A stretch of 64,000 nt of DNA from Symbiodinium natans (GCA_905221605.1 CAJNDS010002447.1:249942-313941), one strand, 5' to 3'. Numbered from the stretch's first letter, positions 23,266 through 34,352 are shown. The notes: a model not told the origin generated them from the sequence alone. Translations and numbers: made by a program.

Positions 23266-24784
23266 TTCAAAGGCGTCGAAGGTTCCCTTCCAAACCAAGG
23301 ATTAGGGTGTAGGGTTTGGGTTCAGGGGTTTAGGGGTTCAGGGGTTCAGGGGTTTAGGGGTTTAGGGGTTTAGGGTTTAGGGTTTAGGGGTTTAGGGGTT
23401 TAGGGTGTTAGGGGCTTAGGGTTTAGTGGGCGTCTGACATGCGGGTGGAAGGCCTTGTCTAGAACGAGGTCAAACTGGCCATTCTCGAAGGGCATATTCA
23501 AGAGGTCTGCAAGAATCCACCTCGCTCGAGGGGCACCCCAGCTTTCACATCATCTGGCATACTGCTGGGACTGGAGCAGCTCTCTGCATTGGGGTATCTT
23601 TTGAGGTGCCGTACTCTCTATATATTAATATGTATATACGTATCTGTATCTATTTGTATTGCATTATATATATATATATACACATATACACATACATTAT
23701 AGACAGAACCCCCAGCAGGGACCCAGGTCTCCTAAACCCCAAATCCCACACCCTCAGCCCGGAAACCCATCTCAGCTCCGCTCTCATTCAGCATGGATGC
23801 CGCATCCGTGCTCTGCGATGTTGCTTGGCGCATCGCCTGCCGCTGGAGCCCGGGTTCAGGTTTAGGGTTTAGGGTATAGGGGGTTTGGGGTTCAGGGCTC
23901 ATGGTTTCCTCAGACCCAAACCCTAAACCCTATGAACCCATCCATAAACCCTCGGCCTGAAACAGCACCCCTTACACCCTTCATGCCTGCCTGAGCCCGG
24001 CCTCAATGGCCTTCGTGCTGAAGTCCACGTTAAAGACGCGCAGCTTGGATTCCATGGCCAGAGTTCGCCTGCTCGGCATCGAGTTTAGGGTCTAGGGCTT
24101 CAGGAATTCGGGTCTAGGGTTTCAGGGTTTCAGGGTTTCAGGCTTTCAGGGTTTAGGGTTTCAGGGTTTAGGATTCCCTCTCGGGAGTGTTGTCTTTGTT
24201 TTCGGCTTGAGGAAGTTGAACCGCAGGAATGTTTAGGACTGCGGCTGTCATGTTATATATGCCCCCTGGTATATGCCTCTGACTCTGAGGTTTATGCACA
24301 TGCACTTCTACCTACTTACTCCATGCTTATTGAGTTTACAAGGAGCTAGGTTAACTCACATCTTTGCGCATGAAGTCACATCTCCCCAGTGACACGCGGC
24401 TGCGAGCGAAGTCGCATCACCCCGCGTAAAGTCGCATCACAGAGACATACGTTGAAGCCTTTTCCCCCAATGTGCACGCGCCACACGCGCATGTTCTCGA
24501 CAAACATGCAAAATACGCACTTGTCACACACGCCTGGGAGGGGAGAACATTTTTGTCAGCGTGAATGAGATTTCTGCTTGGGGATGCAATCTTGGAATTC
24601 GCGAATCACCAGTGTGCACGCGCCCCAGATACGACTTTACACAAGAAGATACGACTTAACCTACCTCCTTGTAGCTAGTTCGCCAACTCAATGCGCGTAA
24701 CTCAACCCGTGCCCGCCTGGCCAACTCGACCCCCAGGGTGCTTGTGCCGCATCCGATGTGCAGAGCCTGCAGAGCGTCTCGATC
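23266..24784 (-). CDS. SAM-dependent methyltransferase, METTL13/EEF1AKMT4-like, at least five exons
   Basis: Minus-strand exons 24784-24717, 24068-24002, 23836-23772, 23520-23454 and 23286-23266 join in frame. Exon 1 carries motif I, LHIGCGTSTLGVELA (SAM binding). Exon 2 carries the acidic strand LRVFNVDFSTKAIE. Exon 4 carries WILADLLNMPFENGQFDLVL followed by DK, and exon 5 continues GTFDAFE, giving the family signature FDLVLDKGTFDA. Donors are GC (24717, 24002, 23454, 23266), the exon 3 donor appears to be GA; acceptors are AG|G. This class methylates protein lysines or N-termini in known members; the substrate here is unknown. The frame may extend upstream of 24784 to 24847, and the C-terminal half after 23266 was not located, so the gene is incomplete as described. 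Confidence 0.82.
23620..23700. repeat. TA-rich microsatellite
   Basis: TATATATATA/CACATA run in the intron between methyltransferase exons 3 and 4. Confidence 0.9.
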
Positions 24785-24854
24785 CTGCCACTCTTCACAG
24801 GACCATAGGATCCCCCCAAACCCGATTTCCCTCGCCCTCCTCCGCACCCCCCTC

Positions 24855-25110
24855 CTCCGAAATCCGTCGAGGCCTCGGGCCGAAGATGTCTAGGTTGTGA
24901 GAACAGGCACCCCCCTCCAAAACCACACGTCGGTCCCCTTTTCTTGGCTGGAATGGATACCCGCCATAGGCAACCGGGATCTGAAAGCGGACGCTACAGA
25001 ATCTAACACCAAATACCCACCTTTCTCGCTGGGGGCTGTGGGTGTTGTTGGAGCTGCATTGGGCCAGGCCGCGGCGGGTCGCGTAGCTTTAAAGTTAGGG
25101 CAACTATTGG
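24855..25110. repeat. Dispersed ~270-bp repeat D, copy 2
   Basis: Partner of 21866-22160. The plus strand here is open for 91 codons (24897-25172) and includes GAALGQAAAGRVALKLG; a related ALGRAEAGRVALKL peptide lies near 22347-22395. Possible coding relic. Confidence 0.7.
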
Positions 25111-25440
25111 TAATGAAGGTGGAGCGTCGGTGGGAGATCCTGAGATCTGTCCCCCATCCCAGGCCATCATAAACTCGCACCTCCTAGTCGAGGTTTAAAT
25201 AAGGGCTGACGGTTTACGGCCTTGCAGACTGCCTATGGGAAACCCGCCAACCCCGTACCCTACACCAGCAGCCCAAGAAGACAAAAAGTCACAAGTGTCT
25301 ACAACGGCCCGTAGTGGTCCGATTTTGAATTGATGCCCTGGGAAACCTAACCTAAGGGCTTAGGGTTTATGGGGTTTAGGGTTTAGGGCTTTAGAAGTAA
25401 GGGGCCATATCAAGGCCGACAAATGCACAAACACCAAGGT

Positions 25441-25865
25441 CCTTTGTCGAGGAACTCTGCGAGGGAGCACAAACTGCCCGGACTGTTGGTAGTAGAACCT
25501 GCAGGGAGTTAAACCCTATAAACCTTAAACCCCCTAAACCCTGATATGCTGAACCCAGTCCGGCCTCGAGACATTTGCTCGGTTCCAGGAACCACTCCTT
25601 AGATCGGCTTCAGAACTGACAACTTCCCCGCAGGCACCTAAGCCTAGACCCTGAAACCCTAAACCCAAAAAAACTCGCAAGATAATCAACCGAACCCTGT
25701 AAGCCCAAGGAAAAACGAAAAAGTCAACCCTAAACCCCTTGAAGCTTCGGGGGTCCTGAGCTCTGCCTTCCACAACCAAGGGACATGAGACAGGTCGCTC
25801 TGCTCGTGGTACTCCTGGCCGCTGTTCAGGCACGCCCGAAAAGGCACGAATTCCAAGAGTAAACG
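25441..25865 (-). CDS. Unknown gene, at least two exons (minus)
   Basis: About 25865-25745 reads EFVPFRACLNSGQEYHEQSD and continues LSHVPWLWKAEL, very protein-like. About 25498-25441 follows CCTGCAG and reads FYYQQSGQFVLPRRVPRQ (an alternative frame reads STTNSPGSLCSLAEFLDK). A possible exon between them (25640-25560) reads SSEADLRSGSWNRANVSRPD. No family recognised. Confidence 0.5.
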
Positions 25866-26104
25866 CAACAGCTGTTTTTTCCGGCTTTGGGAGGTTTACG
25901 GTTTAGGGTTTAGGGTCCAGGTTTGGGGTTTAGGGTTTTGGGCTTGGGGTTGAGGCTAAGCCCCTAAACTCTGAAGATCCGAAGCCCCTGAACACTAAAG
26001 TCCTAAACCGAGCCCCAAACCCTTTCAGGGCAAAGTGTGTTGGGACTTAGGGCGCAGGGTTTGGGGCGGTCCTCCCAGTAACTCCGCCGCATAAACCGCG
26101 ACGG

Positions 26105-26170
26105 GTCCCGAGGATCTACCCTGGCTTCTCCTCCTTGACCTCATCCGCAAGACCCGTCGCAAAGGGAAGT
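26105..26170 (-). CDS. Possible terminal mini-exon (minus)
   Basis: The minus frame reads ESQLPFATGLADEVKEEKPG and then TAG. Unique DNA between filler. Isolated, so function unknown. Confidence 0.3.
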
Positions 26171-26288
26171 TGTGACTCGGGTGTAGGGTTTAGGGTTTGG
26201 GGTTTAGGGTTCGGGGTGAACGTTTCATGGGAAGTAGGGCATTCGCGTTTTGGAGTCTTGGGTTTCCGGCTGAGGATGTATGACTGCA

Positions 26289-27311
26289 GGGTTCGAGCCC
26301 AGCACAATGTCGAACCCTCACTTCTGCCGCCCAAGACGCATGTTCCGTTCTGGCTCAAAGCACCTTCCATCACAGGGGCTCATGTCGTTGCAGACCCGAA
26401 CCAAGTGCCAGTTTGCCGCATCTCCCGTCTACAACCCCGGGAGAGCCCTGTTTGCAGAGCCTACAAACCCCGAGAACCCATTCAAACCCTATAACTCGTC
26501 TACACCCACTGAACAGTGCACCCCAGAAACCCTACACCCCGAGCCCTAAACCCTAAACCCCAAACCCTAAAACCTAGACCCCCAAAACCCTAAACCCCAA
26601 ACCCTGAACCCCCAGAATCTAGCTCAAGCACGAATCCGGCCGGTCGCCGGCCGAACATGGCGCAGGAGAGACCGCATGGCGATTATGAGGGATGCTGAGG
26701 GCTTTCGGAGGTTATGGGAAGGCTGGCTTTCGAGGGGAGCTTTAGGGTTGTGGGGGTCGGGTGGGGTTGGGGCGTTGAGTAGATAGGGTTTTTTTGGGGA
26801 GGGTGCAGTGTTCTCATTCCTGCGGCCTTCCTGCCAAAACCTCGGACCCGAAAACCCTGCAACCCTGCAACCCTAAGACCTGGAAGCCATCGAGGTATGG
26901 GGGAACAAAGGTTAACCTTGGGGTAGAACGTATGATGCCTAAACATGTTCAAGGATTCCTCCTCAGCACCTAAGCTCAAGCTTCCGTGCCAGTCCGATCC
27001 GGCGCTGTGAGCCAGGATGCACTTCTCGACGCCGAAGCCCAACCCTCAAAATTAAGGAGAAACCTACGGTAGCCGGGTTCGGGCTTCAGGGTGTAGGTTT
27101 CCCAGGTTGGGAATGGGGCTTTACTGGGACATGTGGTGTGGTTTTCGGCTTTTGGGTCTAGGGCTTGGGAGGCTTTGGGGACTCTGGACAAGGCAAGGCT
27201 CTCGAGACACTTGAACCTGAGCGTCCCAACCCAGCGCTTCGCCGGAATCTGCGCAAAGATGCGCAGCCTGAGCAGCAAAGAAGAAGGCATCATACAAGCA
27301 TACGCTTCAAG
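26289..27311 (+). CDS. Unknown gene, plus-strand exons
   Basis: Two phase-0 islands are well supported: about 26970-27025 (ASVPVRSGAVSQDALLDAE, ending before GCCCAA) and 27198-27311 (38 codons after GGCAAG, with NPALRRNLRKDAQPEQQRRR and a GT donor). An earlier island, 26289-26480, is open in two plus frames after GACTGCAG; one reads SLQTRTKCQFAASPVYNPG, the other VPFWLKAPSITGAHVVADP. The product would be basic and glutamine-rich near its end. Family not recognised. Confidence 0.45.
26635..26697 (-). CDS. Possible mini-exon, unknown
   Basis: The minus frame reads ASLIIAMRSLLRHVRPATG between two filler blocks. Isolated on this strand. Confidence 0.3.
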
Positions 27312-27729
27312 GTCGTAGTAGTGCAGGGTCCGTTGCCCGACCTGCAACCCCAAACCCTAAACCCTGCATATTTTATTGACCTTTCAGTGATTCAGGTGAG
27401 TTGACCATCTACACCAGGACTTTGCCGATTTGGGCCGTCCTACTTATTGTGGCTTCCGAACTCCCAAACTCTAGAAGCACAGCAAGTCTAGCCTTGATCG
27501 AACCCTATAACATATACTCCAACCCTTAACCCCAAACAAACTGAACACGCAAACCCTGAGATCTTTAAATCCGTTGAACCCTGCTTCTTGGCGACTGTTT
27601 TACCTGCGACTCCCAGACCCTTACAACCTAAACACAACTGGGGCAAATCCCCCAAATCAGCAGGCGCACGGAGCGGCAAGTAACCCTAAACCCTAAACCC
27701 CATAAGCTCCTTGAGCACAACCCGGCTTT

Positions 27730-28017
27730 GAGCAGCTGGCCAGCGGACGTCGCTTTGGGAGTGCTCCGCCAAGGCGGAGCGGAAGGCGACCTTCTGAGCT
27801 TAGGGATCGTGGCTTGGGAGATGGTGAGCTAGGGGTTTAGGGTCTGGGGTTTAGGGTTTCGGGTTAAAGGGTAAGGGATAGGTGTTTGTTTTGGGTTGTG
27901 AGAACCAGGAGCTGCTGGGGCTTTGAAACTTTGCGCAGCGTTCAGGACATGGTGTGGTGCTGCTTTCGCAGCGGAGGATGCTACCTTCAAGGACAGCCGC
28001 GCGACAAAAGCTTCCAT
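27730..28017 (-). CDS. Unknown gene, first exons (minus)
   Basis: An ATG at 28017 starts MEAFVARLSLKVASSAAKAA and continues PHHVLNAAQSFKAPAAP, an arginine/lysine-containing amphipathic start with only one acidic residue, like an organelle-targeting peptide. After filler, 27800-27732 reads VAFRSALAEHSQSDVRWPAA. Downstream exons are not identified with certainty. Function unknown. Confidence 0.45.
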
Positions 28018-28087
28018 CCTTACATTGAGTGATAAGGCCCCTGAGCCTTATAAGCCCTAAACCCTAAACACCAAACCCCTACCCTTC

Positions 28088-28560
28088 AGACAGCGTCGGC
28101 CTCGAGATCGCGGCCCTTCACGGCCTCTCCTGCGGGCCGATTTCAGGGAGGTTAGGGTTTCGGGTTTCGGGCTTAGGGGTTCTTCAGGCTCAGGGCTTTT
28201 AGAGCTTGAAGTGTCTCGCGGCTTATAGGTTACAAGGAAAGCTACTTGGGCTAAGATTTAAGTGTTGTAGAGGTTTGGGGGCATAAGTTTCGGAGGTACG
28301 TGCACGAAGAAGTCTTGATTGGAGTCGCACCACAAGGATCAACAGCCCCACCTTTACTGATTCACATGAACCCGCCCCCCTCCAGGCAAACTTTGATACT
28401 AGAGCCCCATGATATGAAAGGACCCTAACGCGAAGCCCTAAACCCTAAACCCTTAAAGCCTTACTCTAGATTCTCCTGGCTGGGAGGGGCTCTGCGAACT
28501 CGGCGATTGCAGCTTCTGAAGTGTCCGTCGGCGGAGGCGCATGAGAGCCTCCCGGCTTCG
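28088..28560 (-). CDS. Unknown gene, C-terminal exons (minus)
   Basis: About 28550-28503 reads ALMRLRRRTLQKLQS after GGGAG. About 28142-28088 reads PAGEAVKGRDLEADAV and ends TGA. Filler lies between. This gene would end just upstream of the start at 28017 on the same strand. Confidence 0.4.
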
Positions 28561-28618
28561 AGATTTTCAGGAGTCAGGGTTTCGGGTTTGGGGGTTAGGG
28601 TCTTGGGCTGCGTGAGGG

Positions 28619-28702
28619 TGTACTTTTACGTGGCACATCCCGGCACTCTATACAATACACGATTCGCTTACCGCCGTCCCAACGAACTTTGGGGAAGAGT
28701 AG
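28619..28702 (+). CDS. Possible plus-strand exon
   Basis: The plus frame reads VYFYVAHPGTLYNTRFAYRR and continues PNELWGRVG. Aromatic-rich and protein-like; no partner exon identified. Confidence 0.35.
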   Translation, partial: CTFTWHIPALYTIHDSLTAVPTNFGEE

Positions 28703-29261
28703 GGGCTTTCGGGTTTTAGGGCTTAGGGGTTTGCAGGGTGGGATCAGAGTTTATGGGGTTCGGTGTATAACGGAATCACGAAAAACCCTGTGAAACCCGA
28801 AGCCCGGCAACTCGAAGCTGACAAGGACTACTTGGCTACCCCCACAGAATGAGGACCCTACAACAAGCATGCCCATCCTGGGGTCCTTGCTTGGGGATTA
28901 GGGTAAAGCCTGAAACCTCAGGAGCCACAGCTCTTTTCACAAGCACTATAAACTCTAAATATCCCGGAAATCCCAGAACCCCAAACCTTAAATCATTTCA
29001 ACCCTACTGGAACCGGCCAAAACACAACAAGTTGAAGGGGTCTAGGGCTCAAGTTTTCAGGTCTTAGGGTTTCAGGGCTTCGTAATTTCGGGTGGGACTT
29101 CATGTACAGTGCCTAGACTTTCGTGGGCTGTTAAGGCAAATAGCCGACAATCTCATCCCCTACTCAAGGTATACACGTAGCACAATGAGGGCTATGTTGG
29201 TGTGTGTGTGTGACTAGAACCCGAAACCCCCCAAACCCCAAACCAACAAAGTCCTCTGAAG

Positions 29262-29318
29262 GCCCTTGCATGTGACAAGGTGGCCTCCATCTTCTGCTGC
29301 GCCTCCAAAGGAGAGGGG
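29262..29318 (-). CDS. Helical mini-exon
   Basis: The minus frame reads LEAQQKMEATLSHA, a coiled-coil-like segment in an isolated unique island. Confidence 0.35.
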
Positions 29319-29567
29319 GGGAAGGCTTAGTGTTTGGGGCTTAGGGGTTTAGGGTTTCGGAGATATAGGAGATTTACGCCCCAAACCAACCCTTAATGAA
29401 CCTGCACAGCAAAAACGCCCCGAAACTTGCAACGTACAGGTATGTTGTTTTGTTTTTTGGGGGGCGGGTCCATCTTAGCATGCTGAAACTGACGCACGGC
29501 AGAAATCCCACGTCCCAAGCTCGGCCTCAACCGTTCCGGGCTGGTAACCATAGAACAATACGGGTAA

Positions 29568-30334
29568 TTACCCTTTCTGGGGCTGGTTAACACATAAAAG
29601 CACCCCGAAGCCCCCCTGAACAAAAACCGGCACACCCAGAGCTTGCGCCTGCGAAACCTCACTGCACCCCAAAAAAGCTGCCTTTCCCAGGTCCGTGTGG
29701 TACGCGGAGTAAAGGCGGAACGGACCCAAGTTCGCCTCAGGTGGTGGGAAGAGGGTCCCAGGCCTTGGGCTCCAGCTGTAAGCGGGTTTAGGGTTTAAAC
29801 CACCTGAACCTCCCAAAGAAGGGGCGTGGCTCAAGGGGGATGGGTGGAGTTGGGGGGGGGGGGGGGGGGGATCTTGACGCAGATCTGGTTCCGTGCAACC
29901 AACAGCTGCATCACCAACCACATGCCCGAGTTCAGGGGGGCCACTACCTCTCAGAGGTCTTCTGAGAAGGGCACGCCCGCCCGGTAGACGATGCGGCCCG
30001 CCCGACGCTGCCTGCGAAGGGGCGAACCCTCGACCCAAACCCCTATATGTTAGGGTACATGGCTCAGAGAGCTGGAGGGTTTTGGGGCTTGGCGCTTCAA
30101 GCACGCCCTGCTACCAAATGTGTCGTGCAGCCACTTTCCGCACAGCGCATTCGCTCTCTCAAGCAACAGCACGTTCTGCCGAACCAAGGCCTAGATTCCC
30201 GAAACCCTCAACCCCAAACCCTGAATCCTAAACCCCCAATCCCGATTAAACTCCTACACCCCCTAGCCTGTGGATGCCGGTCGCACCACTGCCACAGCCT
30301 CCCAAGGCTCAGGCGAACTTTCGAGTGTTGAAGG
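29568..30334 (-). CDS. Unknown gene with an in-frame TGA
   Basis: Minus-strand exons: about 30334-30268 (VRLSLGRLWQWCDRHPQ, then GCT), 30190-30096 (ALVRQNVLLLERANALCGKW, then GC), 30011-29874 (RAGRIVYRAGVPFSEDL, TGA, EVVAPLNSGMWLVMQLLVA, then GA) and 29763-29568 (PGTLFPPPEANLGPFRLYSA to FGVLLCVNQPQKG, TAA). Phases agree at all three junctions (0, 2, 2) and each acceptor is AG|G. The TGA is at 29953-29951 and the frame stays coherent on both sides of it. The last exon can be read through or with a 33-base in-frame intron (29681-29649). The intron after exon 3 carries a poly-G/C tract. Family not recognised; possible membrane-associated helix in WLVMQLLVA. Confidence 0.62.
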
Positions 30335-31144
30335 CTAAAAGTCTGGGGTGTGGGGTCGGGCATCTGGGGATTGGGATGGTTCAGGGTTTTAAAAACGGTT
30401 TGGGGACGTTTGGGGTTTGAGGCTTGGGGCTTGGGGAACCCCAGCCGAACCCAATGAATCATGGGCCGTGTGCACACTGAATCTTTTGGGAAAGCCGATA
30501 AATTAACCCGAGTCCAGATATGAACCCTGCCTGGCCGGCCCAGGCGCGCGAAGCGATGGCCGCCCTGGGCGGTTGCTTAGGGTAAACAGGTTCGCCTCAG
30601 CCCCTGAGTGAATGAATTGTCTGAAAGAGTGTTTGGCCAAATTCATGCTGGGCTGGCGGGCACAACGCTCAGGGCTTAGGTTTGCCAGGTGTAATACAGG
30701 AGAGCCAATTTACATCAAGTAAGGATTATGAGGGCATCAAGTTGGCAATTTTTGGGGACACCCTAAGCCCTAACCCTAAACCGTAAATCCTACACCCTAG
30801 ACCCTGCTTCCATGTTCATCCAGCCGTTTTTGGAGCCCCGGCATGTGCGGCTCTGGCCTCGGAGGGTGGCTGCTGTCTTTGTACATGGTAGCTTAAGTGG
30901 GGGAACCCTTGTATGGCTTTTCCCCAAACCAATAAGGGGTACCTTATTGATTTGGGGGTCCCTGTTATCAGGGAATCCTACTATTTGGGGATCCATATTG
31001 AAGGTCACCTATTTTCGTAAACCCTCACTAACAGGTTTCGGGGCACAGGGTTTAGAGGTTTAGAATTTAACGTTTAGGGCCGAAGGTTAAGGCTTGCATG
31101 GTTTAAGGGTTTAAGGAGTTTTTTACCCCTAAAACTTAAGGGCC

Positions 31145-31210
31145 AATACTTCAGAACCCTTTAAAGAAGGTAAGGGACCATATTAAGGGGCCATGCAACT
31201 ACCCTTACAT
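31145..31210 (+). repeat. Dispersed repeat R1, copy 2
   Basis: Matches 18313-18378 over about 65 bp, including TACTTCAGAACCCTTTRAAG and AAGGGGCCAT cores. Confidence 0.75.
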
Positions 31211-31449
31211 TCGGAAGACCCCTACACGCAAAACCCTACTAACCTCTAAACCCTTTCGGGTCCTTTCAGAGTTCGAAGAGAGGTAACCCCAGAGATGACT
31301 TCCAGTTGAGGGTTTTGGGGCTCGGGGTATGCATTCGCGTAGTTCACAGAAGGTGTTTTACGTGCCCAGCATGGCGAAGAAATCATACAACACGGGTGGA
31401 AAATCTAGATCAACACGCATATAGGGAGGGCTAACAGCTTAGTTTATGG

Positions 31450-31773
31450 GTTGCAGGGGGAGGGCTTAAGGTTTTAGGATTCAGGGCGGTGAGAGGAGCA
31501 GGAAGGCCCTGAAGCAGCAGATCCCCAAGCCACGGCGACAATACCAAGCACTGAGCTTTAGAACCCATGCCGCCAATGCCTGAAATCCCGAAATTCAGAA
31601 ACCCTTCATGCCCGTACTGTAGCAGTCCCAAAGCAGTCAGAGAAAAAACAAAAAACTGATCCCCAAGGGCCAACGCCCGCCGACCCCCAAACCCCACCTC
31701 GCCTGTCGCTTGAAGCGGCCCTTGAGCAGGATCCAGCGCTCCAGCCTCAGCTACTTCCACGACAGCGAAGCTG
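31450..31773 (-). CDS. Unknown gene, two exons (minus)
   Basis: About 31773-31704 follows TTTTGCAG and reads FAVVEVAEAGALDPAQGPLQ. About 31580 down to 31500 follows GGGATTTCAG and reads GMGSKAQCLVLSPWLGDLLL. The assumed GC donor (ACAG|GCGAGG) and the acceptor AG|GC share phase 1. Another frame of the second island is also open. Confidence 0.4.
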
Positions 31774-32023
31774 CAAAATGGGTTTGGGCTGGGGTTGAAG
31801 GCCGGCTTGAAGACGTGCTATTCCGTGTCACGTGCACTTTCTGGGCTTTGGGGACAGGGGGTTTAGGATTTGCGCTTTGGAGTTGAGTCGTGTTCAAGTT
31901 AGCCGGAAACTACCCAGAAGATCTGCGTTATGAACCCCCAGAAAAACCTTTAACCCGCTAAAACCTCCTGAAAAGAGTGACAACCCAGCAAAGTCCTGAA
32001 CCCGAAAAGGCTCCCCCCCCAAC

Positions 32024-32081
32024 ACACACACGCACACCCACACACACACCCACACACACACACCCACACACACACACACTG
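32024..32081. repeat. (CA)n / (CCCA) microsatellite
   Basis: CACACA with interspersed CCCACA. Two more CA runs lie at 32971-32995 and 33246-33270. Confidence 0.94.
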
Positions 32082-32289
32082 GGACGACCCTCGAAGAGGT
32101 TAGTAGTGTTCACACATGCTCTGCAAGCTGTATTCGTTCAAGATCGGATCTTGCATTCGCGAGTGAAACTGCAGGTACGTCTGGCTGATCAGGCCAGATT
32201 TCAGCACGATCCTTGACCCTCTTCGTTGGGCCACCGGTCAAGGTCGTGGGTGACCCCCCTGCTTTCTCAGTGGGGAGTCCTTTATGAGG

Positions 32290-33640
32290 TTGTTACCTGA
32301 AACTCTTTGTAAACAGAGCGTGCACACCCACGCCCGCGCGCGCCCCCTTCCGTACAAGGGCGTAAAAGGGTAGCTTGGCAAGCAGCACTTGATGCAACCA
32401 CTGAGCCTGGGGAGGAGGCGGCCGAGGAACCACTGCATGAATGTTGGTAGCAGCTGTCTGATCAGCAATAGCACGCGATGCCGGATCTGAGGCCCAAGCT
32501 GGCAAGGGCCCAGGGTTACGCTCGCTTGAAATCCGCTGAGACTCTACGCACGGATACGTTTTTTTGGTCAGCCACAGATCAATAAGGTATTCTTTACTCG
32601 ACTGAACATCGGGGACACTAAAGACTCGGAATTACGTGGACTACCTGGGGACTGCCTACAGTGCTCCAACTTGCTGGACTCTTTGGGCGGACTGGGGATC
32701 CATGGTGAAGTCAAGCAATCGTGGAGCTGATTATGTGAAGTCAAGTGAACTGTATGCAAGCATACAGAACGAATAAGAAGCTGAATCAGTTGTAAAATCA
32801 GACGTAGGATTCTTTCAGGTCCTGACAGGCGACATCAAGCAAGACGATTCATGCGTCAGATGAAACTCTTCCATCGCTTGAGAATCAAGAAAGTCAAAAG
32901 CTTCGGTTACGTCAATCGCGAAGTCAGACTTGTGAGAGCATCCTCTCACGTAAAAGGATTGCCGAACTGAGACACACACACACACACACACACACTTTAG
33001 ACTCGACTTCTGTCGAAGTGCGAGCTCCAAAATGTTTCGATGTCCGTTTTCTTGAATCTTCTTCAAGGCCATCTTCAGGGTGCAAAGCAATTGCCACCAG
33101 GATGAAAAACATGCACGGTTGCTACGACTCAGGATGTCACAAACGAGCGCAGGTACATCTTGGGACGTCTCCCTAGGCTTCCAGGCCCTCTGAACCCCTG
33201 CAAAGAAAAGCTGCAGAACTACAAAGCCCTTGGACACAGGGTTGGACACACACACACACACACACACATCCACATCTTTTGGGGGCCAGGCGAGTGCCGC
33301 TGCTCTTCAGTGAAAGCGCCGAGAGCCGATCGCCGGGCTGCGGGCGGAAGATGGCGCAGCTCGTTGAAGAGGCTCGCCTTCTCTAGGTTTTGCGCTTAAG
33401 GGCTAGAGGGTGTAAGGTAGCTTTAGGGTTTAGGTTTTAGGGCGCGGCTAGACCGTAGACCCTTAGCCTTCAACCCTGAACCCTAAGTCTTAAACCCCAT
33501 AAGTTGTAAACCTCCGGCCATAAGCCCTAAATCTAAACACCCAGTGGCTTGGGAGGGGCTGTGGGCAGTAGCGCCGGTCCTGGCGCTTGGTCATGCACCG
33601 CTTCTTCCGGGCCTCTCGAACCTGGCATTCCAGAACATAG
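32290..33640 (-). CDS. Unknown multi-exon gene (minus), partly with canonical splice sites
   Basis: This stretch is nearly free of telomere-like filler between 32100 and 33380. Exons on the minus strand: about 33630-33550 (EARKKRCMTKRQDRRYCPQ, basic and Cys-containing); 33378-33293 (ASLFNELRHLPPAARRSALG); 33200-32998 after a textbook acceptor CTTTTCTTTGCAG (QDVPALVCDILSRS, then LLCTLKMALKKIQENGHRN), ending at the CA/TG microsatellite, which begins GTGTGT and could itself be the donor; and about 32505-32297 (WLHQVLLAKLPFYALVRKG) ending CAG|GTAACA. A frame reading through the microsatellite also exists for 152 codons. The exon order is plausible but unproven; no domain recognised. Confidence 0.5.
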
Positions 33641-33808
33641 GGGTTCCTTCTATACCCCTAATCGTGGAGCCCACCAAAACCCTAAAACCCTAAAACCCTA
33701 AGACCTGAACCCTAACTTTGTGAAACACCCTGGCCCAAGCAGCCTCGCTCTTCGATGGGGTCGAGGGCTTAGGCTTGAGGGACACGGAGTGCTTAAGGCT
33801 TATAATAA

Positions 33809-33862
33809 GGTTCAACACACAGATTGTCCAGCCCCTCATGAGACGAGTCCTAGCACAAACGG
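33809..33862 (+). CDS. Possible plus mini-exon
   Basis: After AATAAG the plus frame reads FNTQIVQPLMRRVL and then meets GCACAA, a GC-type donor. Isolated. Confidence 0.35.
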
Positions 33863-34116
33863 TGTGCGTGCGTAGGGTTTGGGGTTTAGGGTTTAGGCTC
33901 GCTTGCGGATGCTTGCGGATGCTTGCGTTGCTTTTCTTGGAAAGCGAAGGGAAGGATCGGACTGCTCCAAATAAGCCCTAAACCCAAATGACCCCAAACC
34001 CACCCCAAACTCCAAGCCTTCTAAGCATAGCCCTAACCCTCCTAAACCTCAAACCCGCATACCCAAAGCCTAAACCACAAAACCCTAGGCCTTAAGGTTT
34101 CTTGAAAGCGACTTAC

Positions 34117-34172
34117 GGACGGCCAGGCTCCCGCACACGGCCCGACTTGTCGGAGAACGTTTCCTGCCCCAG
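34117..34172 (-). CDS. Mini-exon with canonical GTAAGT donor (minus)
   Basis: After GGGGCAG the minus frame reads ETFSDKSGRVREPGRP and stops at GTAAGT, a strong canonical donor. Unknown product. Confidence 0.4.
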
Positions 34173-34352
34173 GAAGGAGAAGGGTTCTTAATTAAGGACT
34201 GTAGGGAGTTGGGGATTCAAGGTGCCAAATTCAGCTGTTGAGGGTTTTGGGGTGTAGGCATTCAGGATTAGGGTTTTGCGTTGCCACGTGCTTCTGGGTT
34301 TAGGGGGTGTTGGGCTTACGGTTTCACAGTTGACAACTTAAGTTGGTGACAC

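Noticed and set aside
29893-30231. 112-codon plus frame
   Set aside because: Antisense to minus exons whose phases agree across three junctions.
32815-33273. Single 152-codon minus protein through both CA/TG repeats
   Set aside because: Cys-Val repeats at both sites and a textbook acceptor at the exon start favour a spliced exon instead.
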